This document shows positions 20,970-31,100 of a stretch of DNA of 64,000 nt, one piece after another (within the stretch, counting starts at the first letter, position 1; each line of letters opens with the position of its first letter). The notes beneath the pieces are model-generated. The model searched no databases and was not told the origin of the DNA. It saw nothing but the letters and a program-made list of their open reading frames with translations. The DNA lies in NCBI GenBank assembly GCA_963210315.1, contig OY723311.1:62001-126000 (forward strand), given 5' to 3'. Source of the stretch: Rhynchopus euleeides (lineage: Eukaryota; Euglenozoa; Diplonemea; Diplonemida; Diplonemidae). Position numbers and translations under genes: made by a program.

Positions 20970-22197
20970 AGCGTGTGCAGCCCTGCATGTCGAGCAACCA
21001 AATCCTTGAGCTTGTGCCACTGGGGCATAGGAAGGGGTCGTTGCAATAACGCCCCGAAAACCCATTTTGGCTCCCCTTGCCTGGCATGCTGCTGTTGTGT
21101 TGCCACTATCTCTCATCACACAGGGCGTCCAATACCCACACACCACACTCACACTGGTTGTGTGGTGGGGATGGGGGGATTTTCTTGCCCGCGAGGGATT
21201 GCGCGCCATTTCCCCCCCCTAAAAAACCCTTGGAGAAAAAGTGGAATCCCGACCCCTTTTTGGGCCCAAAAAGGCCAAAGTCCCAGGCATACTTGCGTGC
21301 GGATATACTTTATGGGGCACCGGGATGGGGGCGAAAACCCAGAGGAAGCACAGCGGAGTGGGATGTGCAGGGCCATTCATGGGGAAGATAACGAGAGAAG
21401 AAAAAAAAATATCGGTAAATTAAACTGAGAAGGGCACACACGCTTCGGCTTGCTTCCGCTGATCAAAAGCACACCGCCACACTGCATGTTTCCACATGAC
21501 TAAACGTCTTGTTGGAAGGAATATAAGAGAAACACACACACAAAAAACCACCACGACAGCCAGAAGACCTTCTGCATTTTTTTTGTGGCGACCTCATTGC
21601 CTCGCTCATGGCGTCACATTGTTTGTCCGGCGAGTCAATTTAGGCTGCACGGTCAGAAAAAAATATGCTGGCATGGCCATGCCTAGGAGCCCCGTGGCTT
21701 TTTTTCCTCCCCATTTTCTTTTTCACTGGCGGCCTGCATCGGCAGATAGCAACGCTTCACACACTGAACAGCCATCCTCACGTGAGGGAATATCTGGCTG
21801 CAGAAAGGCGCTTGGAGGAGGGCCAAACGAACGGTATCCCGCATGGAACGCAACGCGAGGCAATGCCAAAGAGAGGGCGGCAGCAGACGGACGAACAGAT
21901 ATACGAGGGAGGAGGGCAGAGCGGCAGAGGCGGTGGGGGGGGATGGGTGCGGGGGCCTTCGCTCAGACGTGCAGAAAAGAGGTGGTGTTGGCCTTAGCAG
22001 CGTAGGGCGTCACACTGCGCACTGTATTGACACGCAGTGTGAAAGGAAACACTTCCTGCATTGTGATATGAGTTGTGATCAGAGTCGGAGTGGCGACAAT
22101 AGAAGAAGAGAAACGTCCACAGAGGATCCGAGCCTTCGCGGTGCAACTATTCGGCGTTGCTCATTTGCCGATATAGATGGTTGTGTGTGTGTGTGTG
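20970..22197. other. Intergenic, no gene seen
   Basis: Several short open frames but none with recognisable protein character. A (GT)n tract at ~22181-22197 abuts the next element. Confidence 0.45.
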
Positions 22198-22550
22198 GTT
22201 ATAAAGTTTTAAGGCGGTGTCGCCCTGCACGGGCAGTAGCACCTCCCCTTCAGTATCGCACTCCCGAAGGATTCCCCAACACGACGTGACACCGGTTTCG
22301 ACGCGTACTCTTCGTACCCCTCCCCCCGGCCGCGTCTCTTCAGCGAAGAACCGGGGATAATCGGACCAGGGCTAGCTAAACCCTGGTGGTGTCACGGGTG
22401 GGGTTGGAGAGGGAGAAAAAGGAAGAAATGAAGTTGCGAAAAAGTCAAACACTGACACGTGAAATCAATAAAAAAAGGCGGTATATATCGCCCCCTTGCT
22501 GCGACGAAGACACTAAATAGTCAGGCCGCTTCAAGAGTCTTGAGGGCTTG
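22198..22550 (-). repeat. Element terminal repeat A (~353 bp)
   Basis: Begins TTATAAAGTTTTAAGG and ends GAGTCTTGAGGGCTTG. Nearly identical to 23000-23349, 23368-23719, 52637-52988 and 53436-53787. It includes an AATAAA (plus strand) and GGTATATATCGCC near its right end. Confidence 0.9.
22285..22396 (-). ncRNA. Hammerhead ribozyme candidate, copy A
   Basis: Read on the minus strand. The catalytic core CTGAAGA (22343-22337) is followed by stem II GACGC/GCGTC (22336-22332 with 22304-22300, five Watson-Crick pairs), then GAAA (22299-22296). Stem III starts ACC with GGT (22367-22365) and re-forms distally as CGTGACACC/GGTGTCACG (22396-22388 with 22293-22285), with a small hairpin (AGGG/CCCT) inserted. 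The cleavage triplet GTC ends at 22364. Stem I is CGA/TCG (22363-22361 with 22346-22344). CCCCGG in loop I (22356-22351) can pair with CCGGGG in loop II (22329-22324), the kind of loop-loop contact that activates natural hammerheads. All invariant core bases are present. The unusual points are the short stem I and the branched stem III. Confidence 0.62.
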
Positions 22551-22999
22551 AAGGTAGAAACAGGTTGCTGATGAGCCTCAGGAGCAGGCACCTTTTGTCC
22601 GCCCACATGACCTTCGCCCGAAGGCGAACCTCGTCCAGCTTGGCTCGATCGCCACAGAGAAGGGGATCATTCTCCGCTGTGGTGAACATCTTAAAAACCG
22701 AGGGTGCAGAGGTGGGGCAGCCCACTGGTGCGACAGCAGACCGCCCCCGGATAGCTATAACTAGTGCATAGGAAGCATACGACGGCACACGCAACAGATG
22801 CCGAAGGCACAACGGCGGGTCACTTTTAACCACCAGAGGAGTGGCACTCCCGAGGGGTGGGGAAGGGGGGGTAGTCACAACACTTTCGAAGGAAGAAAAG
22901 GGGCAAATGGGATGTTTTGTGCAAGGTAGAAAGGAAATCACAACATGAGGCAGGGGGGTTTGCTCATCAGGCCTGGGGGATTTTGAGGGTTTGTGTGTG
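22551..22999 (-). other. Internal segment of element, locus I
   Basis: About 448 bp, shared with 52989-53435 at roughly 95% identity by eye. On the minus strand a frame from ~22941 runs into the adjoining repeat. It is conserved between both loci with few amino-acid changes, includes AKLDEVRLRAKVMWADKRCL, and has no family I can name. Confidence 0.6.
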
Positions 23000-23349
23000 G
23001 TTATAAAGTTTTAAGGCGGTGTCGCCCTGCACGGGCAGTAGCACCTCCCCTTCAGTATCGCACTCCCGAAGGATTCCCCAACACGACGTGACACCGGTTT
23101 CGACGCGTACTCTTCGTACCCCTCCCCCCGGCCGCGTCTCTTCAGCGAAGAACCGGGGATAATCGGACCAGGGCTAGCTAAACCCTGGTGGTGTCACGGG
23201 TGGGGTTGGAGAGGGAGAAAAGGAAGAAATGAAGTTGCGAAAAAGTCAAACACTGACACGTGAAATCAATAAAAAAGCGGTATATATCGCCCCCTTGCTG
23301 CGACAAAGACACTAAATAGTCAGGCCGCTCCAAGAGTCTTGAGGGCTTG
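23000..23349 (-). repeat. Element terminal repeat B
   Basis: Copy of repeat A; followed by (GT)n that leads directly into repeat C. Confidence 0.9.
23087..23198 (-). ncRNA. Hammerhead ribozyme candidate, copy B
   Basis: Identical in sequence to copy A across all core, stem and loop-contact positions. Confidence 0.6.
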
Positions 23350-23367
23350 TGTGTGTGTGTGTGTGTG

Positions 23368-23716
23368 GTTATGAAGTTTTAAGGCGGTGTCGCCCTGCAC
23401 GGGCAGTAGCACCTCCCCTTCAGTATCGCACTCCCGAAGGATTCCCCAACACGACGTGACACCGGTTTCGACGCGTACTCTTCGTACCCCTCCCCCCGGC
23501 CGCGTCTCTTCAGCGAAGAACCGGGGATAATCGGACCAGGGCTAGCTAAACCCTGGTGGTGTCACGGGTGGGGTTGGAGAGGGAGAAAAAGGAAGAAATG
23601 AAGTTGCGAAAAAGTCAAACACTGACACGTGAAATCAATAAAAAGGGTGGTATATATCGCCCCCTTGCTGCGACGTAGACACTAAATAGTCAGGCCGCTT
23701 CAAGAGTCTTGAGGGC

Positions 23717-23719
<3 letters not shown>
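23368..23719 (-). repeat. Element terminal repeat C (solo copy)
   Basis: Same unit, separated from repeat B only by (GT)n and with no internal segment. Followed by a longer (GT)n (23720-23750). It could be a solo repeat or a tandem remnant. Confidence 0.9.
23455..23566 (-). ncRNA. Hammerhead ribozyme candidate, copy C
   Basis: Identical to copy A through the 112-nt motif. Confidence 0.6.
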
Positions 23720-23750
<31 letters not shown>

Positions 23751-25144
23751 TGGCCGGTGGCGGAGGGGGTCCACTTTAAAACCCAAGACACAGCGAGGTG
23801 AAAGCGTGTGACAGAGAGGGAAGAACGTGCATGCACCGTTTTCCCACCGAAAGGAGTCTCCCAGAGATTTTGCCGATTACTGGTGGGTTCAAATGCAGTA
23901 AGTGCCTGCAGAACCCAAAAAAATGAATACAAGCCGGGCACTGTGTCTGAACCCCCTCCGCACACACACACACACACCCCTCGTGAGCCGGCAAACAAAG
24001 TTCGATGCCAGACGCGTGGCACATCGCTGCCACAAGCCATCGGGGCGAAGCCCCCCCCCCCACCGCCCCCCCCCTCCACACAGGATACATTCGCTGCTGT
24101 TCGTTCGGGGGAGGAGAGGGAGGGGGGGGGGGGGGGGAGGGGTGTATCGTTTTCGCTTCAATTTCACGTTTCGTTCCCACCCCCCCCCCCCCCCTTCGCT
24201 TGAATCTCCTTGACAACGTGTTACAGCATGGCCCCTGAAAAAGCACTGAACACCACAGTTCGGGACCCACTATTAATTTCGTTTACGCAGTTGCTTTTTC
24301 TGTGGGGGGGGGGGGGGGGGAAGGGAGGCGTCGGCACGCCTTGACATCGAGCAAATCCTGTTCCTGAATCGACACACCCCCAGAACACAAGCGGGGTATG
24401 TGTGAGCTGCGTATCATGCAAATCACAAGGCGATTGGCGCCTGAAGTCTTCGGGAAGAGGACAGTTAGGGTGGGGCGGGGGGGGAGGGCGAGGGGTAGTT
24501 CTGTTTGGCGGTAGTTATGTCGAGGAAAGTAAGGGCGCAAAGTCGACCTCTCCCTTTCGCTCTATTTGGGGGTGGTTGTGGTGGAGGGGGGGGGGGGGGG
24601 ACGCAAGCTCCAAGCTGTTCGACAAAGCTGCTCACCGAGGGCGTGTTTTGTTGAGTCAGAAGGGTTTTCCCCCCCAGACAGCCTGTGACCTCCCAGACCC
24701 CATCCAGAACGAAGTTCTTGGGGGGGGGGTTTTGGTCTGAGGGTACAACAGATGGAGGGCAGGAACGCCACCACGGCACCGCAGGGAGGTCCACAGCAAG
24801 GACGGATGAGGACGTGGTTCTCACACACAGCCAGTCATGGGGTTCTGCGCCTGAGCCATCCATTCTGCACATCGGATGTGCAGCTTCGGATTTGGCAGCA
24901 GCTATTCACACACACGCAGAAGACACGCACACACACACCGAATCCTTTATGTCAAGAGTGTTGCACTGAGCGAGCTCAACTCAGATCCCCCCACCCCCCT
25001 GCCGCACCCCCCCTCACGCACACGGCGCATCACGCACCCCCTCCCTCCCCTGCTGGGGAGAGCGGTGGGCACAGCACACCCGAAACCAGCCCAGGGCTGG
25101 CAGGCACTGCAAAAGTGGCGATTTGTATGTCCGCCCCACACCAC
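23720..25144. other. Intergenic, homopolymer-rich
   Basis: (GT)n at the left, then poly-C (24051-24075, 24180-24194), poly-G (24121-24138, 24304-24320, 24586-24600) and a dispersed motif at 24206-24233. No gene seen. Confidence 0.5.
24206..24233 (+). repeat. Dispersed 28-bp motif, copy 2 of 4
   Basis: TCCTTGACAACGTGTTACAG then CATGGCC; see 4565-4592. Confidence 0.55.
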
Positions 25145-28100
25145 TCACTGCTGGACCACTACAGAGAGGTCGCTGCCGGAGGTTGTGTTGAGCTCGCTCA
25201 CATCAGGGCGGCTGATGCGGACCCAGGGCCAGATGTAGCCGGATTTCTCCCTGGACACCCTGTCGTTGATGGAGATCAGCTCGGTGTCGTCCTCACCGCT
25301 GGGAAGCAGGGCCTTGTTGAAGCTGTCTGCGACGGGGTTGAAGCGCAGCACAATTCGGTTCAGCGCCTTCTTCAGCTCACCCAAAAGGTGGGAGTGCGGG
25401 CGGGGCATGGGAATCGCACCGGAATCCAGCCAGGTCGGATCCACCGACCAGCTGGCAGCACCATGCCTCCCGAGGTGGAACTCCGTCCCTGCGTGGAAGT
25501 AGCGCGCCCGCCCACAGCTGGGGGGCACGTTCGTCAGCGGGTCACCATTCATGTTCACCCGGAAGGTCTCCGGCACAACGGCCTCGTAGCAGTTTTTGAA
25601 GTTGAAATTCCCAACCCGGGGGCAGGCAAACGCATACACCTTCACCTTCTTGCGGAACTGGTAGAGCTTCCACGTGACATGGTATGCCCCGATCTGCGAC
25701 AGCGCACCCCCAAGCGAGTGGCCCGTGAAGAAGATGGGGCGTGGGTCGTCCACAGGGCATATGTTGGACACAGCATACAGCACCGCAGGCTCGAGCGACT
25801 GCCATGCTTGCAGGAACCCCAGGTGGACCTCCGGCTGGTCGCCGAAGAGGCTGCGGTGCACCTTGGCGAAGCCACTGGTGGTTTTCCCGTCGCTGGGGCG
25901 CGAGCTGTTCCCACAGCAGAAGCAGCGCTTCGCTGTGCGGCCCACCTTCTTCACGCCACCGATGAGGCTGTTCCACCCTTCGTGCGGTTTGAAGGCGCCG
26001 GGGCACAGGTTGATATCCAGCATCATGTTGGCGTTGTTATCCGTCCCGCGGAAGGACACGATCACCCTCGAGGGGGACGACGCGATGATCGCCTTCAGCT
26101 CAAACTTCTCCACCGTGATAATCGCCTCGATCTTATACCCGTAATACTCCATGTGTATGGCCTCCTTCACCCCCTCGAACTCCGGCACCTCGATCTTATA
26201 GAGGAAGGGGATGGCGTCATGCCGCAGCCTCCGGGCCCTCTCCAGCAGCCCGGGGAGCCGCCCGACACCCCAGGCCATCCGGGGCATCGGCAGCGAGTTG
26301 CGGAGGTCGTTCTTCCGCATCGTGAGGATCTCCGCTGCCTTGCCGAGGTCGAGGCACCAGTTGGAGGCGTCGTAGGAAACGCGCAGGGCGCCTGTCGTGT
26401 TGAGGGCACGCTCTCCGGACTCGGGGAGAATGACGTAGCACTGCCGCAGCAGGTCCAACGCCTCCACGACGTCACCGCTGTCCGCAGAGCACACCTCCGC
26501 CAGGATGCGGATCACATCCTTCGCGCGGAACGACACGCAGTTCCAATCGAACCCCTCGTCGCCATCATCGTGCGTCTCCTGCTCTGGGGATCTGAAATTT
26601 GCCGCGGCGAAGGCACCGCATTCCTTGCTGCCCTTCGACCCGCAGGTGCCGGGGGACTTCGGTGTCTCCGCCAGAGAGCCAGTCGCCCCACAGGCAGACC
26701 CGGGGCCACACCCGGCAGGCCGCCTGACAGGCGACTTGGGGGAGACGTCACCGCCATCGCCGCAGCAGCCTGGGTTCTCCCCCGAATCCCCGCAGGGCTC
26801 CATGCCTGGGAGGCACACGCGGCATGTCCCGCAGTCCAGCGCGTTGGCAGCCACCTCCCAGATGAAGGCGCCGAAGGTGGCGAGGGGGGCGTAGAACGAC
26901 CCCTCTGCCATAACAACGAGGGCCGCCGCCACCGCCGCGGCGCGGGCATCGCCTTCCCCGCCCTGCCGCTGCCTGGAGGCTGCGGGGGGGCGCGGGGGGC
27001 GGCGCGAGGGTGCCACGGGGAGGTTGCACATCACCCAGAGCTGGCCGCGGAGGAAGGCCTTGCGCCGCTCCGCCTCCCGCTCGTCGACATCGCCGGAGGC
27101 GGATTTTGCATCGTTTGTCAGGAACAGGCGTGCCCCCACAACCCCTGAGAGCTGCTTTGTCACCTGGCTCAGCAGGCCTGTCCATTCGGGCCGTGCCTCT
27201 TCATCTTCATCAGCATCGAGGACATCCGCCGCGCCTTGCCACGCCGCCGCATCCGCCTGCGAGAGGAACCACGACGCCTCCCAGCTGCAGGCATCGATGC
27301 GCGACGCCAGCAGCTGCCCCTGCGACGACATCAGGATGTCCCTCCTCTGCCCCCCAGGGATAAACCCCGACACCCACCGGATGCCCCCCGGGATGCCGTG
27401 CAGCTGCGCCTCCTGCACGCCGCGGAGGAACCACACGCAGCGCGCGTGGGCTGTGTCTGGGTCCTCCTCGTCGAACTTCCTATAATACGCAGGCAGCCGG
27501 CTGAAGTCGGCAAGCCACTCTATGGCGGCATCCCCAGCCTCATTCGCCTTGAGATACTCAGACCCGGGGAAGCGCTGCTCGCTGTCAGGCATGTATGACA
27601 TCCACGACGCGTTGAAACACTCCACAGCGCTCTCCAGGCAGAAGATCGGCACGGTAATCTCCTTCGCAGCCTTCTTCCGCTTCCTCTTCCGCGGCGTAGC
27701 AGCGGAGGAGGAGCCCGGCCCCCCGGTGCTGGCCCCTTGGGAATCGCTGTCGCCGTAGGGCGTGTGGACAGGGCTGGCGGTGGCGGTGTCGCCCTCCTCG
27801 TCCCCCTCGCCCACGCCGAAGGCGCGGGAGAATCTGCGGATGGTGGTGCCGACCGTCTCCTTCACAGCCTGGTAGGGCCCGGCTTCCTGCGGGAGGGAGC
27901 GGATGGAGGAGGTGAAGTCCCGCCTGTGCTCCAGGAGCTCGTCGGGGGGCATCTCGAGGTTGCCCAGCTCCCCAAGGTAGTTGAAGTCGCGGAGGCGGGG
28001 GCCTGATGCGGAGCTGTCGTCGCCAGCGGTGTTGCTCCCCTGGGTGACGGATGCGGCGAGCCCCCGCGCGTCGTTGGGGTCGTCGTCGCCCTGCCTGATG

Positions 28101-31100
28101 GTGCGGAACAGCCCCGAGCAGTTGAGGTCCGTGCCTACCCCGCCTCCGCCACCCCCACCACCCCCGCCGATCTCCATGCCACTGCTGTCCGGGTCGAACT
28201 CCAGGCCGGGCCCCTGCGGCCCGCCCTGCTGCGAGCTGTCCCAAAGCTTGGAGGACGACGCAGAGGAGGTTGCAGCTGTGTGTGGTGGCCCCAAATTCGC
28301 GCGCGCCCCCCTGCCCCCAGGCACGTTGAGGTGCGCCTGATCCTGCCCGTAGGCCGGCAGGATGTTCGAGAGGAGCTTCGACCTCCCCCGCACGATGGTG
28401 TCGGAGACTCGCATCGAGACGTTGCCCTCCGTCCGCCGGATCCCCACAGAGCCAGACGAGTCGGAGTCATCCCCGCCTGCGTTGGACCGCCTCCCGAGGG
28501 TGGAGCCCTGCCGCGTGGAGGCTGCACCTCCAGCATGCAGGGAGGAGCCCTTCAGGCTTGCAGAAGGGGTTGTCACCTTCACCCGCAGCTTGCTCATGCC
28601 GGAAGTGGAGGCGCCTTTGGAGAGTTGGGAGAAGACAGAGCCGTGGGGGCTCAGCCTCCCGCCTGTCTCGCCGCTGGAGGATTCGGAGGAGGTGCTGTGC
28701 GTGCCTGTCGCAGTCCCCGTGGCAGTCCCTGTGGCACTCCCCTGGGACAGGTCGTGGGTGTCGGTGTGGTGCATCGAGGTGGCTGCCAGGTCCACCCCGT
28801 CGATCAGCAGGGTGGGCGCGTCGTCCGCGCTGAAGGTCCTGTCGGTCGTCAGATCCTCCTTGCTGGACCCCTCCCTCCCGGCACCCCAATACCCATTGCC
28901 GTGTCTGGCGCCGTTGAGAGACGAGGGAGTCGCCTCGCCGGCGCTGCTGCCGCCTGCCCCCTCGGCATGCCGGTGTCTCCTCCGCCTCCGCCTCCGCCCG
29001 CTGGGGCTGGCCCTGCCACCCCCTTGCGTGGACCTGCGCCTGTTGCGCTTCTCAAAGCTCCTGTTCTCATCCTCCGTGATGAAGAAGTAGAGCGATTTCC
29101 CGTGGACAAACCACCACGAATTCCACTGCTTCGTCCAGCGGAGGTGGAGCCACCCGCGCGTGTGGGGTGGCGGGGGTGCGGACTCCGTGCCGGAGTGCAG
29201 CGGGCTGAACAGATGCCCCAACGTCAGGATCAGGATGGAGAGCAGCACAATCTCGGCGATCCCAATTGTTGTCGTGGTCACCTCGTGGAGCTCTGTGGGG
29301 TTCTGCCACATGTAGATGCTCCTGATCCCTATCACCAACGCGCATGGCAGGATCAGCAGGCAGTAGATGCGGAAGGTGAGGACACGGAACCTCGCGACAG
29401 TGAAGCTGGACCTGATGAGGCGCACCCTCGACACGACAAGCAGGACCAATGCGATGACACTCCCTGCGAAGAAGATACCAAAGCTCAGTGTTCTCAGGTC
29501 CGCGTTGTCGCTCCACCTGCCTGACTGGGTGTTGAACTCATAGAAGCTGACCTCGATGCCCATCAGGGTGAGGCAGACGCACATCAGCACGACAGATGGG
29601 ATGAACAGCGCCGTCCTCTCTGAGAGGCGGAACCATACAGCGCGGATGTCGCTGAGGGCGATGGCGCAGGGGATGAGCTGCAGGAAGCCCGTGGTGTAGA
29701 CCAGGAACAGGGAGGGCATCATGACTTCGAAGAAGGCGAAGGCGCGGCTGGAGGAGCCGTCGGTATTGCGCGTCTCGAGCCCTGGGAGGAACATCGGGTT
29801 GAGGAAGAGGATGAGGAGCACGATGAGGATGGACTCCCACACCTGCACGGGGAGCCAGTTCTCAAGCATGGAGGGGCGCATGAAGTTCTTCCAAAGGAAG
29901 TAGGGGAGCAGGTACAGAGCCCAGCACAGCAGGACGACCCGGAGCCCCCCCTCTGTCTTGGTGTACGTTTCGTACCGTGTGAAGATCAGGACCTCGGGTG
30001 CCAGCGCTGTCGGGTCGGAGGTGGTGAACTCCACGGTGAACCTATAGACCCACACCCCCTCGTCATCTCCAACAGGGATGCTCCTGACCCGGATCCACTC
30101 GGTGAAATGCTCCTCGACATGCTGGCAGTCGAACCGCTCATCCTCATAGACAGTATACCCGCCTGACACGTTGTGCGCCCCCCCTTGCAGCCCCACAGCA
30201 GGAATGTCCACCACGCTCGCCCCCAGGAACCCCTGCTGATGGCTGTATGCACCCTTGTATTCAAACCGCAGGGGAAAGCTCCCGAAAACCTCCCCGAGGT
30301 CTGTGGCGGAGGCGGGTGGGGTCGGGGTGAGGACACCCCCGCTGCTGTAGCCCGCGAGGCTTTGGTAGGTGTAGGGGGGGCCGGAGGAGAGGGGTGCGAA
30401 GAGGGCGGAGAAATTGCCGGAGGATGACATGTCGGTGAAGGCGGGGCTCTCGCTGTCCTCCGGGATGAACCTCTGAAGGGTTGTGTTGAAGGGGATGATG
30501 GAGTCACGGAGGGCGGAGCGGAAGCCTTCGGCGGAGGAGGCGTTGGCGGCAAACCGAACACCGAACAGCACGTCGAAGTTATACTTGTTGACAGCCCCGA
30601 CAAGATCTGATTCGAAGATAAACCGAGACACCTGCGTCGCGTTGTCCCAAGTTGACACAACCTGCTGCGCGCAGAACGGCTTCAGCTGCTCCCCCACCGC
30701 ATCCATCCTCCCCGAGTCGGGGTCGCATTCCACCCCACATATGTCGTGGCAGCTCCACCTAAGCCGGTTTCCATACGACGCCAATACCGCATAGCTCACC
30801 AGAGCCGCCACAATGATGAAGACGAAAAACCTAAGGAACCTCCCGGTCATCACCTCCATCTGCACTCTGGGGCGAACCCCAAAGTGGTTCACGCGAGGCT
30901 TGCCATCCATAAAGTCCTTCAGCTCGTCCCCCCACTCCCCGGTGTAATCCGCAGCGCCATCGCCCTCCCCAGGCACTGCGTGTGGCGGCGGCGCGTCACC
31001 CATGCCAGGGAAGGTGACACGCGTCCTCCGCTTGGACCCCCCCCCAGGGTGCTCCGAGCCTTGCCCACCCGAGGGCGAAGGGGCAGCCGCAGGGGTGGGT

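Larger units (their letters stand above)
22198..23349 (-). mobile_element. Retrozyme-like element, locus I
   Basis: Two ~350-bp direct repeats (22198-22550 and 23000-23349) bracket a 448-bp internal segment that recurs at locus II (52637-53787) between the same repeats. Each repeat carries a minus-strand hammerhead core. The size and plan (LTR ~350 bp, total ~1.15 kb, no RT/integrase) match plant retrozymes. The internal segment has a conserved minus-strand frame of ~130 aa of unknown meaning. No tRNA primer-binding site or polypurine tract is evident at the expected places. GT microsatellite lies on the left and right. Confidence 0.6.

Noticed and set aside
22565..22600. CTGATGAG on the plus strand inside the element's internal segment, as a second hammerhead
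   Set aside because: No GAAA with a closable stem II follows, and no cleavage triplet fits.
22198..23719. CRISPR-like or bacterial repeat array
   Set aside because: Units are 350 bp with LTR-like arrangement, and neighbouring genes are eukaryotic with introns.
24752..27148. 2.4-kb plus-strand open frame opposite the lipase gene
   Set aside because: Antisense shadow; the minus strand carries clear lipase motifs over the same bases.
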